A stretch of DNA of 8,517 nt from JBOGWY01 sp050694015 (GTDB taxonomy: Bacteria; Actinomycetota; CADDZG01; WHSQ01). The DNA is taken from assembly GCA_050694015.1 (NCBI GenBank), contig JBOGWY010000273.1, positions 1 through 8,517 of the forward strand, given 5' to 3'. The position numbers and the translations under genes were made by a program. This document shows positions 1 to 5,690 of the stretch, piece by piece (position 1 is the stretch's first letter; every line of letters starts with the position of its first letter). The notes below the pieces were generated by a model. That model did not search any database. It was not told the origin of the DNA and saw nothing but the letters and a program-made list of their open reading frames with translations.

Positions 1-2
1 CG

Positions 3-305
3 GCCGCCGCGGCGGCCGGCGAGCGCGTGTGGCGCATGCCGATCTACGACGACTACAAGGAGTCGCTTGCGTCGGACGTCGCCGACACGAAGAACTCCGG
101 CCCGCGCTGGGGCAGTCCGATCATCGGTGCGATCTACCTGAAACCGCACGTCAAGAAAGGGATCCCGTGGGCGCACCTGGACATCGCGGGCGCCGACTGG
201 GCCGAGAAGGGCCACGAGGAAGGACCAAAAGGTGCAACCGGCGCAGGAACGAGAACACTCATCCACTGGATCGAAAGGAGAGGGGCAAGTGGCGGTGACC
301 GATAG
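3..305 (+). CDS. pepA: Leucyl aminopeptidase (M17, PepA), C-terminal fragment
   Basis: This is the last 100 residues of a cytosolic M17 leucine aminopeptidase, a two-metal enzyme that removes N-terminal residues from peptides; the 5' part lies outside the window. The visible part matches the end of the family's catalytic domain: ERVWRMPIYDDYK, then SDVADTKNSGPRWGSP, then WAHLDIAG and KGATGAGTRTLIHWI, in the order seen in E. coli PepA (SDVADLKN, WAHLDIAG, KGATG). The metal ligands and the NTDAEGR signature lie upstream, so catalytic competence cannot be judged. The frame ends in TAG at 303-305, 17 nt inside the next gene, which suggests translational coupling. The short tail after HWIERRG is Gly/Arg-rich and probably not part of the fold. 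Confidence 0.95.
   Translation, partial: AAAAAGERVWRMPIYDDYKESLASDVADTKNSGPRWGSPIIGAIYLKPHVKKGIPWAHLDIAGADWAEKGHEEGPKGATGAGTRTLIHWIERRGASGGDR
275..280 (+). promoter_or_regulatory. Shine-Dalgarno site for the 289-609 gene
   Basis: AAGGAG lies 8 nt before the GTG at 289, inside the end of pepA. It decides the start of the following gene: an upstream frame opening at 232 has no such site and would overlap pepA by 74 nt. Confidence 0.75.
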
Positions 306-609
306 CGGCGACCTGCACAACATCGTCAGACTTCCCGGCGAGGGGCCCGCGCCGGAGCCGCCGGCGCGCCCCACCCCTCCCGGCCGCCTACACGGCATCG
401 CGATCGCGACCATGGGCATCTCGGCGATCGTCGGGGTCGCTGGTTTCATGGCCTTCATCACGATCACGTGGCCCCAAGACATGAGCAGGTACGTCATCGG
501 AGTCTCGCTCGTCGCCGGCGTCGTCTTCCTCGCGAGTGCATCGATCGCGGTCTTCTCCGCAGCGCGCGACACCTATAGGAACGGATCCGTTCACACCGTC
601 GACGACTAG
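289..609 (+). CDS. Small two-helix membrane protein, unknown function
   Basis: A 106-residue protein I do not recognise as a named family. Residues 1-35 are hydrophilic with a Pro-rich stretch (about 16-31, GEGPAPEPPARPTPPG). Two hydrophobic segments follow, about 36-60 (GIAIATMGISAIVGVAGF) and 68-92 (YVIGVSLVAGVVFLASASIA), joined by a short WPQDMSR loop, and the tail is polar (RDTYRNGSVHTVDD). The predicted form is an integral membrane hairpin with both ends on the same side. GTG 289 is chosen because a strong Shine-Dalgarno site sits 8 nt before it. The gene overlaps the pepA end by 17 nt and stops 9 nt before the next start, so it belongs to the same transcript. No motif indicates a substrate or partner. 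Confidence 0.75.
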   Translation: MAVTDSGDLHNIVRLPGEGPAPEPPARPTPPGRLHGIAIATMGISAIVGVAGFMAFITITWPQDMSRYVIGVSLVAGVVFLASASIAVFSAARDTYRNGSVHTVDD

Positions 610-612
610 TCT
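607..612 (+). promoter_or_regulatory. Possible -10 element for a leaderless start at 619
   Basis: TAGTCT fits the TAnnnT form of actinobacterial -10 elements and lies 6 nt before the ATG at 619, which has no Shine-Dalgarno site. That spacing would place transcription start on the A of the ATG. The TAG of this element is also the stop codon of the upstream gene. No -35 match is seen at the right distance, so this rests on one hexamer. Confidence 0.3.
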
Positions 613-618
613 TCGTCT

Positions 619-819
619 ATGGAGATCGAAGGGCATCCGACGCAGGACCTGCTCGAGGAGCTCGAACGCCGCGGCGCGATCCGTGTGATGGGGTCCTCGG
701 CGGGGCCGCGGGTTGACACGTTGCGTTTCATCACCGAACAGACCGGAGACGTGCCCGGGCTGTGGCTGTTCCTCCCCCGTGAGGTGTTCCTCACGGGGAT
801 GGACGAGCCTCTCCCCTAA
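619..819 (+). CDS. 66-residue protein, unknown function
   Basis: A small acidic, soluble-looking protein that I cannot assign. It begins MEIEGHPTQDLLEELERRG, which looks like an amphipathic helix. A middle part (IRVMGSSAGPRVDTLRFITE) follows, then a hydrophobic stretch PGLWLFLPREVFLTG and an acidic end. No cysteine or obvious catalytic motif is present. It fills the space between the membrane protein (9 nt upstream) and the flavin reductase (7 nt downstream) on the same strand, which supports a real gene. There is no Shine-Dalgarno site; translation could be coupled to the upstream stop, or the ATG could start a leaderless message. A longer antisense frame covering 388-921 competes on paper but has low-complexity Arg/Asp-rich content. 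Confidence 0.6.
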   Translation: MEIEGHPTQDLLEELERRGAIRVMGSSAGPRVDTLRFITEQTGDVPGLWLFLPREVFLTGMDEPLP

Positions 820-826
820 CGCTCCC

Positions 827-1300
827 GTGACGCTCTCGCCCGAGGACTTCCGGCGCGCGCTGAGCCGTTTCGCCAGCGGCGTGACCGTCGTTACCGTCGA
901 GGACGAACGTCCCCACGGCATGACCGCGTCGGCGTTCGCGTCGGTGTCACTCGAGCCGCCTCTCGTGCTGGTGTGCCTCGATCACGGCTCCAGGACGCGC
1001 GCATTGTTGCTCGAGAAAGAGTCCTTCGCCATCAACGTCTTGAGCAACGCGCAGGAAGACGTAGCGCGCGCGTTCTCGAAACGCGGCACGAAGCCATTCG
1101 ACTCGCTGTCGCATCACAAGGGCGAGACGGGCAACCCGCTGCTCGACGGAGCTCTCGCATGGCTCGAGTGCAACCTCCACGAGGTTGTGACCATGGGCGA
1201 CCACGACCTCGTGGTCGGTGAGGTCGTGAGCGCCGCCGCGGCCGACGGCGACCCCCTCCTCTACTTCGATCAGCTCTACCGATCGCTCAGAGATCTCTGA
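827..1300 (+). CDS. Flavin reductase family protein (FMN-binding split barrel)
   Basis: A 157-residue protein of the flavin reductase domain family (Flavin_Reduct; HpaC/RutF type). Members use NAD(P)H to reduce FMN or FAD, often supplying reduced flavin to a two-component monooxygenase. Visible motifs are FASGVTVVT (residues 15-23), GMTASAFASVSLEPPLVLVC (31-50), the following Ser/Arg stretch (55-57), FAINVLS (67-73) and GDHDLVVGEVV (124-134). Together these cover the flavin-binding core, and the length is typical of the single-domain members. GTG 827 is chosen because homology starts there; upstream in-frame codons run through the preceding gene out of frame and give Cys/Ser-rich junk. No monooxygenase partner is present nearby. 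The 3' end overlaps the convergent DUF192 gene by 14 nt. Confidence 0.9.
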   Translation: MTLSPEDFRRALSRFASGVTVVTVEDERPHGMTASAFASVSLEPPLVLVCLDHGSRTRALLLEKESFAINVLSNAQEDVARAFSKRGTKPFDSLSHHKGETGNPLLDGALAWLECNLHEVVTMGDHDLVVGEVVSAAAADGDPLLYFDQLYRSLRDL

Positions 1301-1628
1301 TCTCCAGGACGTCGCCGGTCCCTATCGTCGCGAGCGCTCCGGCGGCCATCTCGATCGTGTGATGGGTTCCTCGCACCCAGTGCGACATCCGTCTCGGTCT
1401 CATCTCTCTGATCACGTGCAGGACCCTCCCCGTGACGTCGCAGAACGCGACGTCGATCGCGACGCGCAGCCCGAAGCTGTGCACCTGGGGCGCGCGGGGC
1501 AGGACCAGGGCGTCGCGGGGGCCGAGCGGCGGTGCGCCGATCAGACCCTTCATCCGCTCGCGGGGGCCGGCGGCGAGGTGCACGTTGACCGCCACGACAC
1601 GAGCGCCGGGTCCCATGATGGTGGCCAT
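1287..1628 (-). CDS. DUF192 family protein
   Basis: A 113-residue protein with the DUF192 pattern: a leading strand (ARVVAVNVHLAAG), then RERMKGLIGAPPLGPRDALV, the central HSFGLRVAIDVAFCD (where other members have FWMKNTxIPLDxxFID), a G-R-V-L-H-V strand, and a closing TIEMAAGALATIGTGDVLEI. The family is a small beta-rich fold of unknown biochemical role; many members are secreted, but this one has no signal peptide and appears cytosolic. ATG at 1626-1628 is the longest start; an ATG four codons later (1614-1616) has a weak GGATGG upstream and is a real alternative. Its last 14 nt overlap the convergent flavin reductase gene, leaving no room for a terminator between them. Confidence 0.85.
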   Translation of the reverse strand: MATIMGPGARVVAVNVHLAAGPRERMKGLIGAPPLGPRDALVLPRAPQVHSFGLRVAIDVAFCDVTGRVLHVIREMRPRRMSHWVRGTHHTIEMAAGALATIGTGDVLEIRDL

Positions 1629-1683
1629 CCGGGTAGGTTGACCGGCGCTCGCGCGGGTATGCAGTGGGCGGAATCATTGACAC

Positions 1684-1689
1684 GGGAGG
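1684..1689 (+). promoter_or_regulatory. Shine-Dalgarno site for the 57-residue protein
   Basis: GGGAGG lies 9 nt before the GTG at 1699. An in-frame GTG at 1693 is only 3 nt away, too close for normal initiation, so 1699 is preferred. Confidence 0.7.
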
Positions 1690-1698
1690 TGGGTGGCA

Positions 1699-1872
1699 GT
1701 GCAGAAATGGGAGTACGCGACGGTGCCCCTGATCTCGCACGCTCTTCAGGAGATCCTGAACCAGTGGGGCGAAGAGGGATGGGAGCTCGTTCAGGTGGTC
1801 GAGAGCCAGTCGACCGGGACGACCGGCTACCTGAAGCGTCCTAAAGACTCGAAGTCAGACGACGAGCAATAA
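1699..1872 (+). CDS. Small conserved actinobacterial protein (QKWEYATVPL family)
   Basis: A 57-residue protein starting MQKWEYATVPLISHALQEIL, continuing NQWGEEGWELVQVV, then a short variable loop and GYLKRPK, with an acidic, Ser/Lys-rich tail. From memory this is a small family (DUF4177-like) found widely in actinobacteria, with the same WEYATVPL opening, WGEDGWELV centre and YLKR end; its function is not known to me. It is predicted to be soluble, with an alpha/beta arrangement. The GTG start is fixed by the Shine-Dalgarno site. It stands alone on the plus strand, divergent from the DUF192 gene (70 nt apart), and is followed 2 nt after its TAA by a large hairpin (1875-1923). Confidence 0.88.
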   Translation: MQKWEYATVPLISHALQEILNQWGEEGWELVQVVESQSTGTTGYLKRPKDSKSDDEQ

Positions 1873-1874
1873 CG

Positions 1875-1923
1875 AAGGTTTTGACATTCCAGCTCGCTCA
1901 GCGAGCTAGATCGTCCAAACCTT
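1875..1923 (+). repeat. Large imperfect hairpin, copy 1 (flanks the DUF2185-like gene)
   Basis: Two 23-nt arms surround a TCA loop (1898-1900). Outer stem AAGGTTT/AAACCTT (7 bp) and apical stem AGCTCGC/GCGAGCT (7 bp) are perfect; between them GAC/GTC and TC/GA pair in register, leaving four mismatched positions. Nineteen of 23 positions pair. It starts 2 nt after the 57-residue gene, so it may end that transcript, although no T run follows. It also contains TTGACA (1881-1886) with a weak GCTAGA 18 nt later, so a promoter for the next gene inside the palindrome is possible. It resembles the hairpin at 2265-2307. Confidence 0.75.
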
Positions 1924-1936
1924 GCTACCTAGTGTC

Positions 1937-2263
1937 ATGGATGGCCCGGACCAAAGCGAAGCCGAGATGGGATACCGGGTCGACGATCGGGCGATCATCA
2001 ACCGGCGTCTGGCCGCGTCCGCCTTCCGACCGAACCGGCTTCGGCGCGACGAGCCCACCCATGACGACGACAGCGGGTGGGTTCTCATGATCGGGGACGA
2101 GAAGCCGGAGGACTTCGGCGAACCGTCGCGATGGGCCGCGACCCAACTGGGTTACGTCACCGACCTGTATCCCGAACTCGAAGACGTGTTCAGACGGGGT
2201 GAACCGGGCGACATCTGGGAGTGGGACGAAAGCCTCCGTCGTTACCGGCGTGTCGACGAGTGA
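1937..2263 (+). CDS. DUF2185 (Imm33-like) domain protein
   Basis: A 108-residue acidic, soluble protein. From about residue 35 it follows the DUF2185 pattern: RRDEP, then DDDSGWVLMIGDE (residues 43-55; the family has YREEP...DSGWRFLAGDE), then DLYPELEDVFRRGEPGDIWEW (76-96; the family has a D-P-x-I-x-x-L-L-x-x-P-x-G-x-x-F region). The family is of unknown function; related Imm33 domains occur as immunity proteins next to polymorphic toxins, but no toxin gene is seen here, so an immunity role is not supported. Start choice is uncertain: ATG 1937 and ATG 1967 both lack a Shine-Dalgarno site, and an earlier TTG 1922 lies in the hairpin. The gene is alone between two related hairpins, and moaC converges on it. 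Confidence 0.75.
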   Translation: MDGPDQSEAEMGYRVDDRAIINRRLAASAFRPNRLRRDEPTHDDDSGWVLMIGDEKPEDFGEPSRWAATQLGYVTDLYPELEDVFRRGEPGDIWEWDESLRRYRRVDE

Positions 2264-2264
2264 C

Positions 2265-2307
2265 GTTTCGTTGATCCTTCTCGCATAGCGAGAGCGATGG
2301 TCGAAAC
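2265..2307 (+). repeat. Large imperfect hairpin, copy 2 (between convergent genes)
   Basis: Two 20-nt arms surround an ATA loop (2285-2287). The outer stem GTTTCG/CGAAAC (6 bp), the middle ATC/GAT (3 bp) and the apical TCTCGC/GCGAGA (6 bp) are in register, with three single mismatches and two G-T wobbles. It fills almost the whole 50-nt gap between the convergent DUF2185-like and moaC genes, so a bidirectional terminator role is likely even without a T run. Its right arm matches the right arm of the hairpin at 1875-1923 at 15 of 20 positions, and both have the apical CTCGC-N3-GCGAG. Confidence 0.75.
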
Positions 2308-2313
2308 ATCCGG

Positions 2314-2772
2314 TCAGTCCGGTTCCCACAGGCCGCGGCGGCCCCCGCTCTTTCTCAGTAGCCGAACATCGGTGAGTGTGACGCCCCGTTCGGTGCCCTT
2401 GACCATGTCGTAGATCGTCAGTCCCGCGACCGCCGCGGCCGTCATCGCTTCCATCTCGACGCCGGTGCGCTCTGTGGTGCGGACGGTCACCGTCACCGTG
2501 ATGCCGTCGTCGACGACGTCGAAGCCCACGTCGATGCCTCCGATCGCGATCGGATGGCACAAAGGGATCAGCTCGGAGGTCTTCTTCGCCGCCATGATCG
2601 CCGCTATCCGAGCTACCTCCAGCGCGTCCCCCTTGTCGAGGGAACGTTCGGTGACGAGAGCGCGGGTCTCCGGCGACATCCGTACGAGGCAGCTCGCGAC
2701 GGCTTCCCGATCGGTGACCGACTTCTGAGTGACGTCGACCATGCGAGCCTCGCGCTCGGGATGCACTGTCAT
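2314..2772 (-). CDS. moaC: Cyclic pyranopterin monophosphate synthase MoaC
   Basis: A 152-residue cytosolic enzyme of molybdenum cofactor synthesis. With MoaA it turns GTP into cyclic pyranopterin monophosphate; MoaC rearranges the 3',8-cyclo-GTP intermediate. Signatures are complete: ARMVDVTQK near the start, KGDALEVARIAAIMAAKKTS (47-66), LIPLCHP (68-74) and TGVEMEAMTAAAVAGLTIYD (103-122) followed by MVK. By alignment with E. coli MoaC, Lys47, Asp122 and Lys125 correspond to the known active-site residues Lys51, Asp128 and Lys131. Length is typical of the family. The ATG at 2770-2772 overlaps the galU stop codon (ATGA) and has no Shine-Dalgarno site, so translation is probably coupled to galU. 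No other molybdenum cofactor gene is in the window. Confidence 0.97.
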   Translation of the reverse strand: MTVHPEREARMVDVTQKSVTDREAVASCLVRMSPETRALVTERSLDKGDALEVARIAAIMAAKKTSELIPLCHPIAIGGIDVGFDVVDDGITVTVTVRTTERTGVEMEAMTAAAVAGLTIYDMVKGTERGVTLTDVRLLRKSGGRRGLWEPD

Positions 2773-3653
2773 TGGAACCGGTCGACGACCTTGATCAGGT
2801 ACTCCTTGAAGGGGCCGGACAGGTCGTCGCGCCGCAACGCGAGCTCGACGGTCGTCCGTAGGTAGTCGAGCTTCTTGCCGACGTCGTAGATCGGGCCGTC
2901 GTGCACGTATGCGTAGACCGGCTCCTCCTTCGCGAGCAGCTTGATCGCGTCGGTGAGCTGGATCTCGTTGCCGACGCCGCGCGGGGTGCGTTCGATCGCG
3001 TCGAAGATCGACGGCGTGAAGAGGTAACGACCGCGTGCACCGAGATTCGAAGGTGCCTCTTCTACCGACGGTTTCTCGATCATGTCGACGAGACGGCGGG
3101 CCGAGCCGGAGGCCTCCTCGACCTGCACGATCCCGTACGACGACACGGTCTCGGGAGGCACCTTCTGCACCATCAGCACGCTGGCGTTCTCGCGCTCGTA
3201 CACCTCCGCGAGCCCGGCGAGCAACGGGCGCTCGTCGCCGATCGGCTCGGGAACGATCTCGTCACCAACGAGCACGTAGAAGGGTTCGTCGCCGACGTGC
3301 TCGCGCGCCATCAGAACCGCGTGCCCGAAGCCGAGCGGTTGCTTCTGCCGGACGTAATGGAACGTCGCGAGGTCCGCTATCGCTCGGACCTCCTCGAGCA
3401 TCTCGGTCTTGCCGCTCTTCTCGAGATGGAACTCGAGCTCGAGCGAGCGGTCGAAGTGGTCCTCGAGCGTCATCTTGCCGCGGCCGCTGATCACGAGGAT
3501 GTCGTCCACCCCGGCCCGAACGGCCTCCTCCGCGACGTATTGAATGCCCGGCTTGTCGACGACCGGGATCATCTCTTTGGGCTGCGATTTCGTCGCGGGC
3601 AAGAACCGGGTGCCGAGCCCTGCGGCGGGGATGACCGCCTTACGTACCGTCAT
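2769..3653 (-). CDS. galU: UTP-glucose-1-phosphate uridylyltransferase
   Basis: A 294-residue cytosolic nucleotidyltransferase that makes UDP-glucose from UTP and glucose-1-phosphate for glycan, exopolysaccharide and glycolipid synthesis. Motifs in order: AAGLGTRFLPATK (10-22) with KEM at 26-28, VVDKPGIQYVAEEAV (31-45), GFGHAV (108-113), GDE (130-132, where the family usually has GDD), MIEKP (191-195), APSNLGARGRY (200-210), NEIQLTDAI (229-237) and YDVGKKLDYL (256-265). The pattern, including the KTEMLEEV stretch and YDVG, is closer to Bacillus GtaB than to the mycobacterial GalU sequence I remember. It is the second gene of a likely operon, 30 nt after the diguanylate cyclase, and overlaps moaC. 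The start has only a weak GGGCGG upstream, but homology begins within a few residues of it. Confidence 0.95.
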   Translation of the reverse strand: MTVRKAVIPAAGLGTRFLPATKSQPKEMIPVVDKPGIQYVAEEAVRAGVDDILVISGRGKMTLEDHFDRSLELEFHLEKSGKTEMLEEVRAIADLATFHYVRQKQPLGFGHAVLMAREHVGDEPFYVLVGDEIVPEPIGDERPLLAGLAEVYERENASVLMVQKVPPETVSSYGIVQVEEASGSARRLVDMIEKPSVEEAPSNLGARGRYLFTPSIFDAIERTPRGVGNEIQLTDAIKLLAKEEPVYAYVHDGPIYDVGKKLDYLRTTVELALRRDDLSGPFKEYLIKVVDRFQ

Positions 3654-3683
3654 GCCGCCCAGACTAAGTGGTGAGCTTGCCTC

Positions 3684-5690
3684 TCATTTCACGAGCTTGA
3701 GCTTCTCGGCCACCGCCACGCGGTCGCGGCCCAGTTGCTTGGCCCGATACATCGCCCGGTCGGCCGATTCCACGAGCGCACGGAACGTGTCGCCGTGCTC
3801 CGGGTACGAGGAGATGCCGATCGACACCGTCAGGTTGAGTGGAGTCTCGCTGCCGTCGCCGAAGGGATCGTTCTTGATGGTCTCGCGGATCTTCTCGGCC
3901 GTGGTGATCGCACCCGCCGTATCGGTCTCCGAGAGCAGGCAGATGAACTCTTCGCCGCCGTAACGGGCGAAGGTGTCGACCTCACGGAGGGCCGCCGTCA
4001 CTCGCTGTGAGAACTCCACCAGGATGGCGTCGCCGCGCTGGTGACCGTGGGTGTCGTTGACCTGTTTGAAGTTGTCGAGGTCGAGCATCAGGACGCTGAA
4101 GTTACGGTGGAAGCGCGTCGCCGTTGCCAGCACCTGGCGGAACTGCATCTGGAAGAAGCGGCGGTTCCATGTTCCGGTCAGACCGTCCGTCAGTGACAGG
4201 CGTTGCGCCTCCTCGTGCAGCAACACGTTCTCGATCGCGACCCCACACTGTTCGGTGAGGAAGGTGACCATCTCGGTGTCTTCGTCGGTGAAGTGCTTGC
4301 GTGGGTCGTGGCGGTAGGCACTGAGCACCGCGACGATCCGATCCTGGCTGTAGAGCGGGGTCGCGAGGGCGACCGGGAACGAAGGCTCGCGGCGAGCGAA
4401 GCGCGGCATCCCCTGGAGCGGCGACGGCGGGGGGACGACGAGCGGCGTGGCGCGCTCGGCGACGAAGCCGACGAGGCCCTCACCCATCTTCAATCGCGGC
4501 AAGCTCTTGATCTCGGTGCCGCGCGCGATCGACGCGTAAAGCTCGTCCCGAGTCGGGGTGAAGCTCCACAGGATCGCGACATCTGCTTCGACCGCGTCGG
4601 CGGCAGTGTTCACGACCGATTGCAGCATCTGCTTCATGTCGTGGGTCGAGCGCAGCGTCTCTCCTACGCGCCGGACCGCGCGCTGCAGCTGGTCGCGCGA
4701 GTACGAAAGTTGGTTCACCGTATCGGCCAGACGTCCGGTCATGTCGTTGAACGCGAGTGCGAGCTGCCCCACCTCGTCCTTGGAGCGCACCGGGATCCGG
4801 TGATCGAAGCGACCTTCCGCGATCGCCATCGCTCCTTCGGCGAGCTCCTCGAGAGGCTGGCTGATGAGCCGCGCCAGCAGATACGCGAGCGCGGTGGTTC
4901 CGAGCAGAGCCAGCGCGAGCAGGATCAAGAGCGAAGTGAGCACGCGGCGCGACGACGATTCGATCGGAGCCGAGGGGGTCGACGAAACGACGCCGACGTT
5001 GCCGTCGAGGCGGGCTGCGGCGGCCTTGGCCGGTTCGCCGATGTCGGCTTCGAAATCCTCGTCGAAGTCGACGGAGATGCGGATCGGCTCGCGCAACGGA
5101 GCCGTCGAGGCGATCACACGTCCGTTCGCGACGATGGAAAGGTCCGCGCCCGAGCGCGACGACGCGAGCAGCATGTCCTCGTCGAGCCAGAAGCCACCCA
5201 CCATGTTCCCGACGAGACCTGATCCGGCGATCCGGATCCGGATGATCGGCGTGCGGTGGTACCCCGCGCCTACCAGGCCGCCCGGTCTCGCGAGCTCCGC
5301 GGAGCCCGGCGGCTTGAAACCGTCGACGAAGTGCGCCGGCTTCGTCGCCGACGCGAGCACGCCGTTCTTGCGGTCGGTAACGACGAGGAAGTCGATGTCG
5401 GTCGTCTGATCGAGTTGCCGCTGGAGGAAGTCCTCGAGCGGGCCACGACCGCCGTCCTGTAGCAACCTCGGGAACGACTCTTCGTCGACCGCGTTCTGGG
5501 TGCGGCGCAGCATCACCTCGCTGCGGCTGTTGTACAGAGACACCGTCGCGTCGAGCGCGGGCCGTAATGAGATGACGGCGCGCTCGCCGATCTCCTCACC
5601 GAGGACGCGTTGAACGACGAACCCGGCCGCGGCCAACGGCAGGATCACGATGAGCACGAAGAAAAGCGTCAGCCGCTGTTGGAGAGACAT
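3684..5690 (-). CDS. Membrane diguanylate cyclase (Cache-like sensor, HAMP, GAF, GGDEF)
   Basis: A 668-residue inner-membrane signalling enzyme predicted to make c-di-GMP from two GTP. Order: transmembrane helix about 8-28; extracytoplasmic sensor about 30-248 with a Cache-like look (FLVVTDRKNGVLAS at 101-114, GGFWLDEDMLL at 165-175); second helix about 250-272; HAMP about 273-328 (ISQPLEELAEGAMAIAEGRF, DEVGQLALAFNDM); GAF about 350-490; GGDEF about 497-660. The GGDEF domain has LTDGLTGTWNRRFF, the metal-site LDLDNF (536-541), NDTHGH (545-550), catalytic GGEEF (578-582), and RxxD (569-572) exactly five residues before it, the product-inhibition site. Activity and feedback control are therefore both plausible. 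No EAL or HD-GYP domain is present. GGAGG lies 3 nt before the ATG, slightly close. It heads the operon with galU and moaC. Confidence 0.95.
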   Translation of the reverse strand: MSLQQRLTLFFVLIVILPLAAAGFVVQRVLGEEIGERAVISLRPALDATVSLYNSRSEVMLRRTQNAVDEESFPRLLQDGGRGPLEDFLQRQLDQTTDIDFLVVTDRKNGVLASATKPAHFVDGFKPPGSAELARPGGLVGAGYHRTPIIRIRIAGSGLVGNMVGGFWLDEDMLLASSRSGADLSIVANGRVIASTAPLREPIRISVDFDEDFEADIGEPAKAAAARLDGNVGVVSSTPSAPIESSSRRVLTSLLILLALALLGTTALAYLLARLISQPLEELAEGAMAIAEGRFDHRIPVRSKDEVGQLALAFNDMTGRLADTVNQLSYSRDQLQRAVRRVGETLRSTHDMKQMLQSVVNTAADAVEADVAILWSFTPTRDELYASIARGTEIKSLPRLKMGEGLVGFVAERATPLVVPPPSPLQGMPRFARREPSFPVALATPLYSQDRIVAVLSAYRHDPRKHFTDEDTEMVTFLTEQCGVAIENVLLHEEAQRLSLTDGLTGTWNRRFFQMQFRQVLATATRFHRNFSVLMLDLDNFKQVNDTHGHQRGDAILVEFSQRVTAALREVDTFARYGGEEFICLLSETDTAGAITTAEKIRETIKNDPFGDGSETPLNLTVSIGISSYPEHGDTFRALVESADRAMYRAKQLGRDRVAVAEKLKLVK

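Noticed and set aside
388..921. A 177-codon open frame on the minus strand opposite the membrane protein and 66-residue gene
   Set aside because: The product is Arg/Asp/His-rich low-complexity sequence without motifs, as expected for antisense frames in GC-rich DNA, and it conflicts with better-supported plus-strand genes.
1677..1682. TTGACA as a -35 element for the 57-residue gene
   Set aside because: A matching -10 would fall inside the coding region after the Shine-Dalgarno site and start codon, so it cannot drive this gene.
1937..2263. A toxin-immunity or toxin-antitoxin pair formed with the 57-residue protein
   Set aside because: The 57-residue protein belongs to a conserved housekeeping-like family with no toxin or antitoxin features, and the two genes are separated by a large hairpin.
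1875..2307. Integron gene cassette with attC sites around the DUF2185-like gene
   Set aside because: Size and hairpin layout are suggestive, but attC sites begin with an ...AAC inverse core and end with a GTT core. These hairpins have the opposite order (GTTT first, AAAC last), and there is no integrase.
2901..3674. A 257-codon plus-strand frame opposite galU
   Set aside because: Its composition is that of a shadow (Arg/Leu/Val/Glu from reversed codons), and galU on the other strand has a full set of family motifs.
4203..5222. A 339-codon plus-strand frame opposite the diguanylate cyclase
   Set aside because: The cyclase is continuous with all domains intact; the opposite frame is Arg/Glu/His-rich and has no recognisable fold or ribosome binding site.
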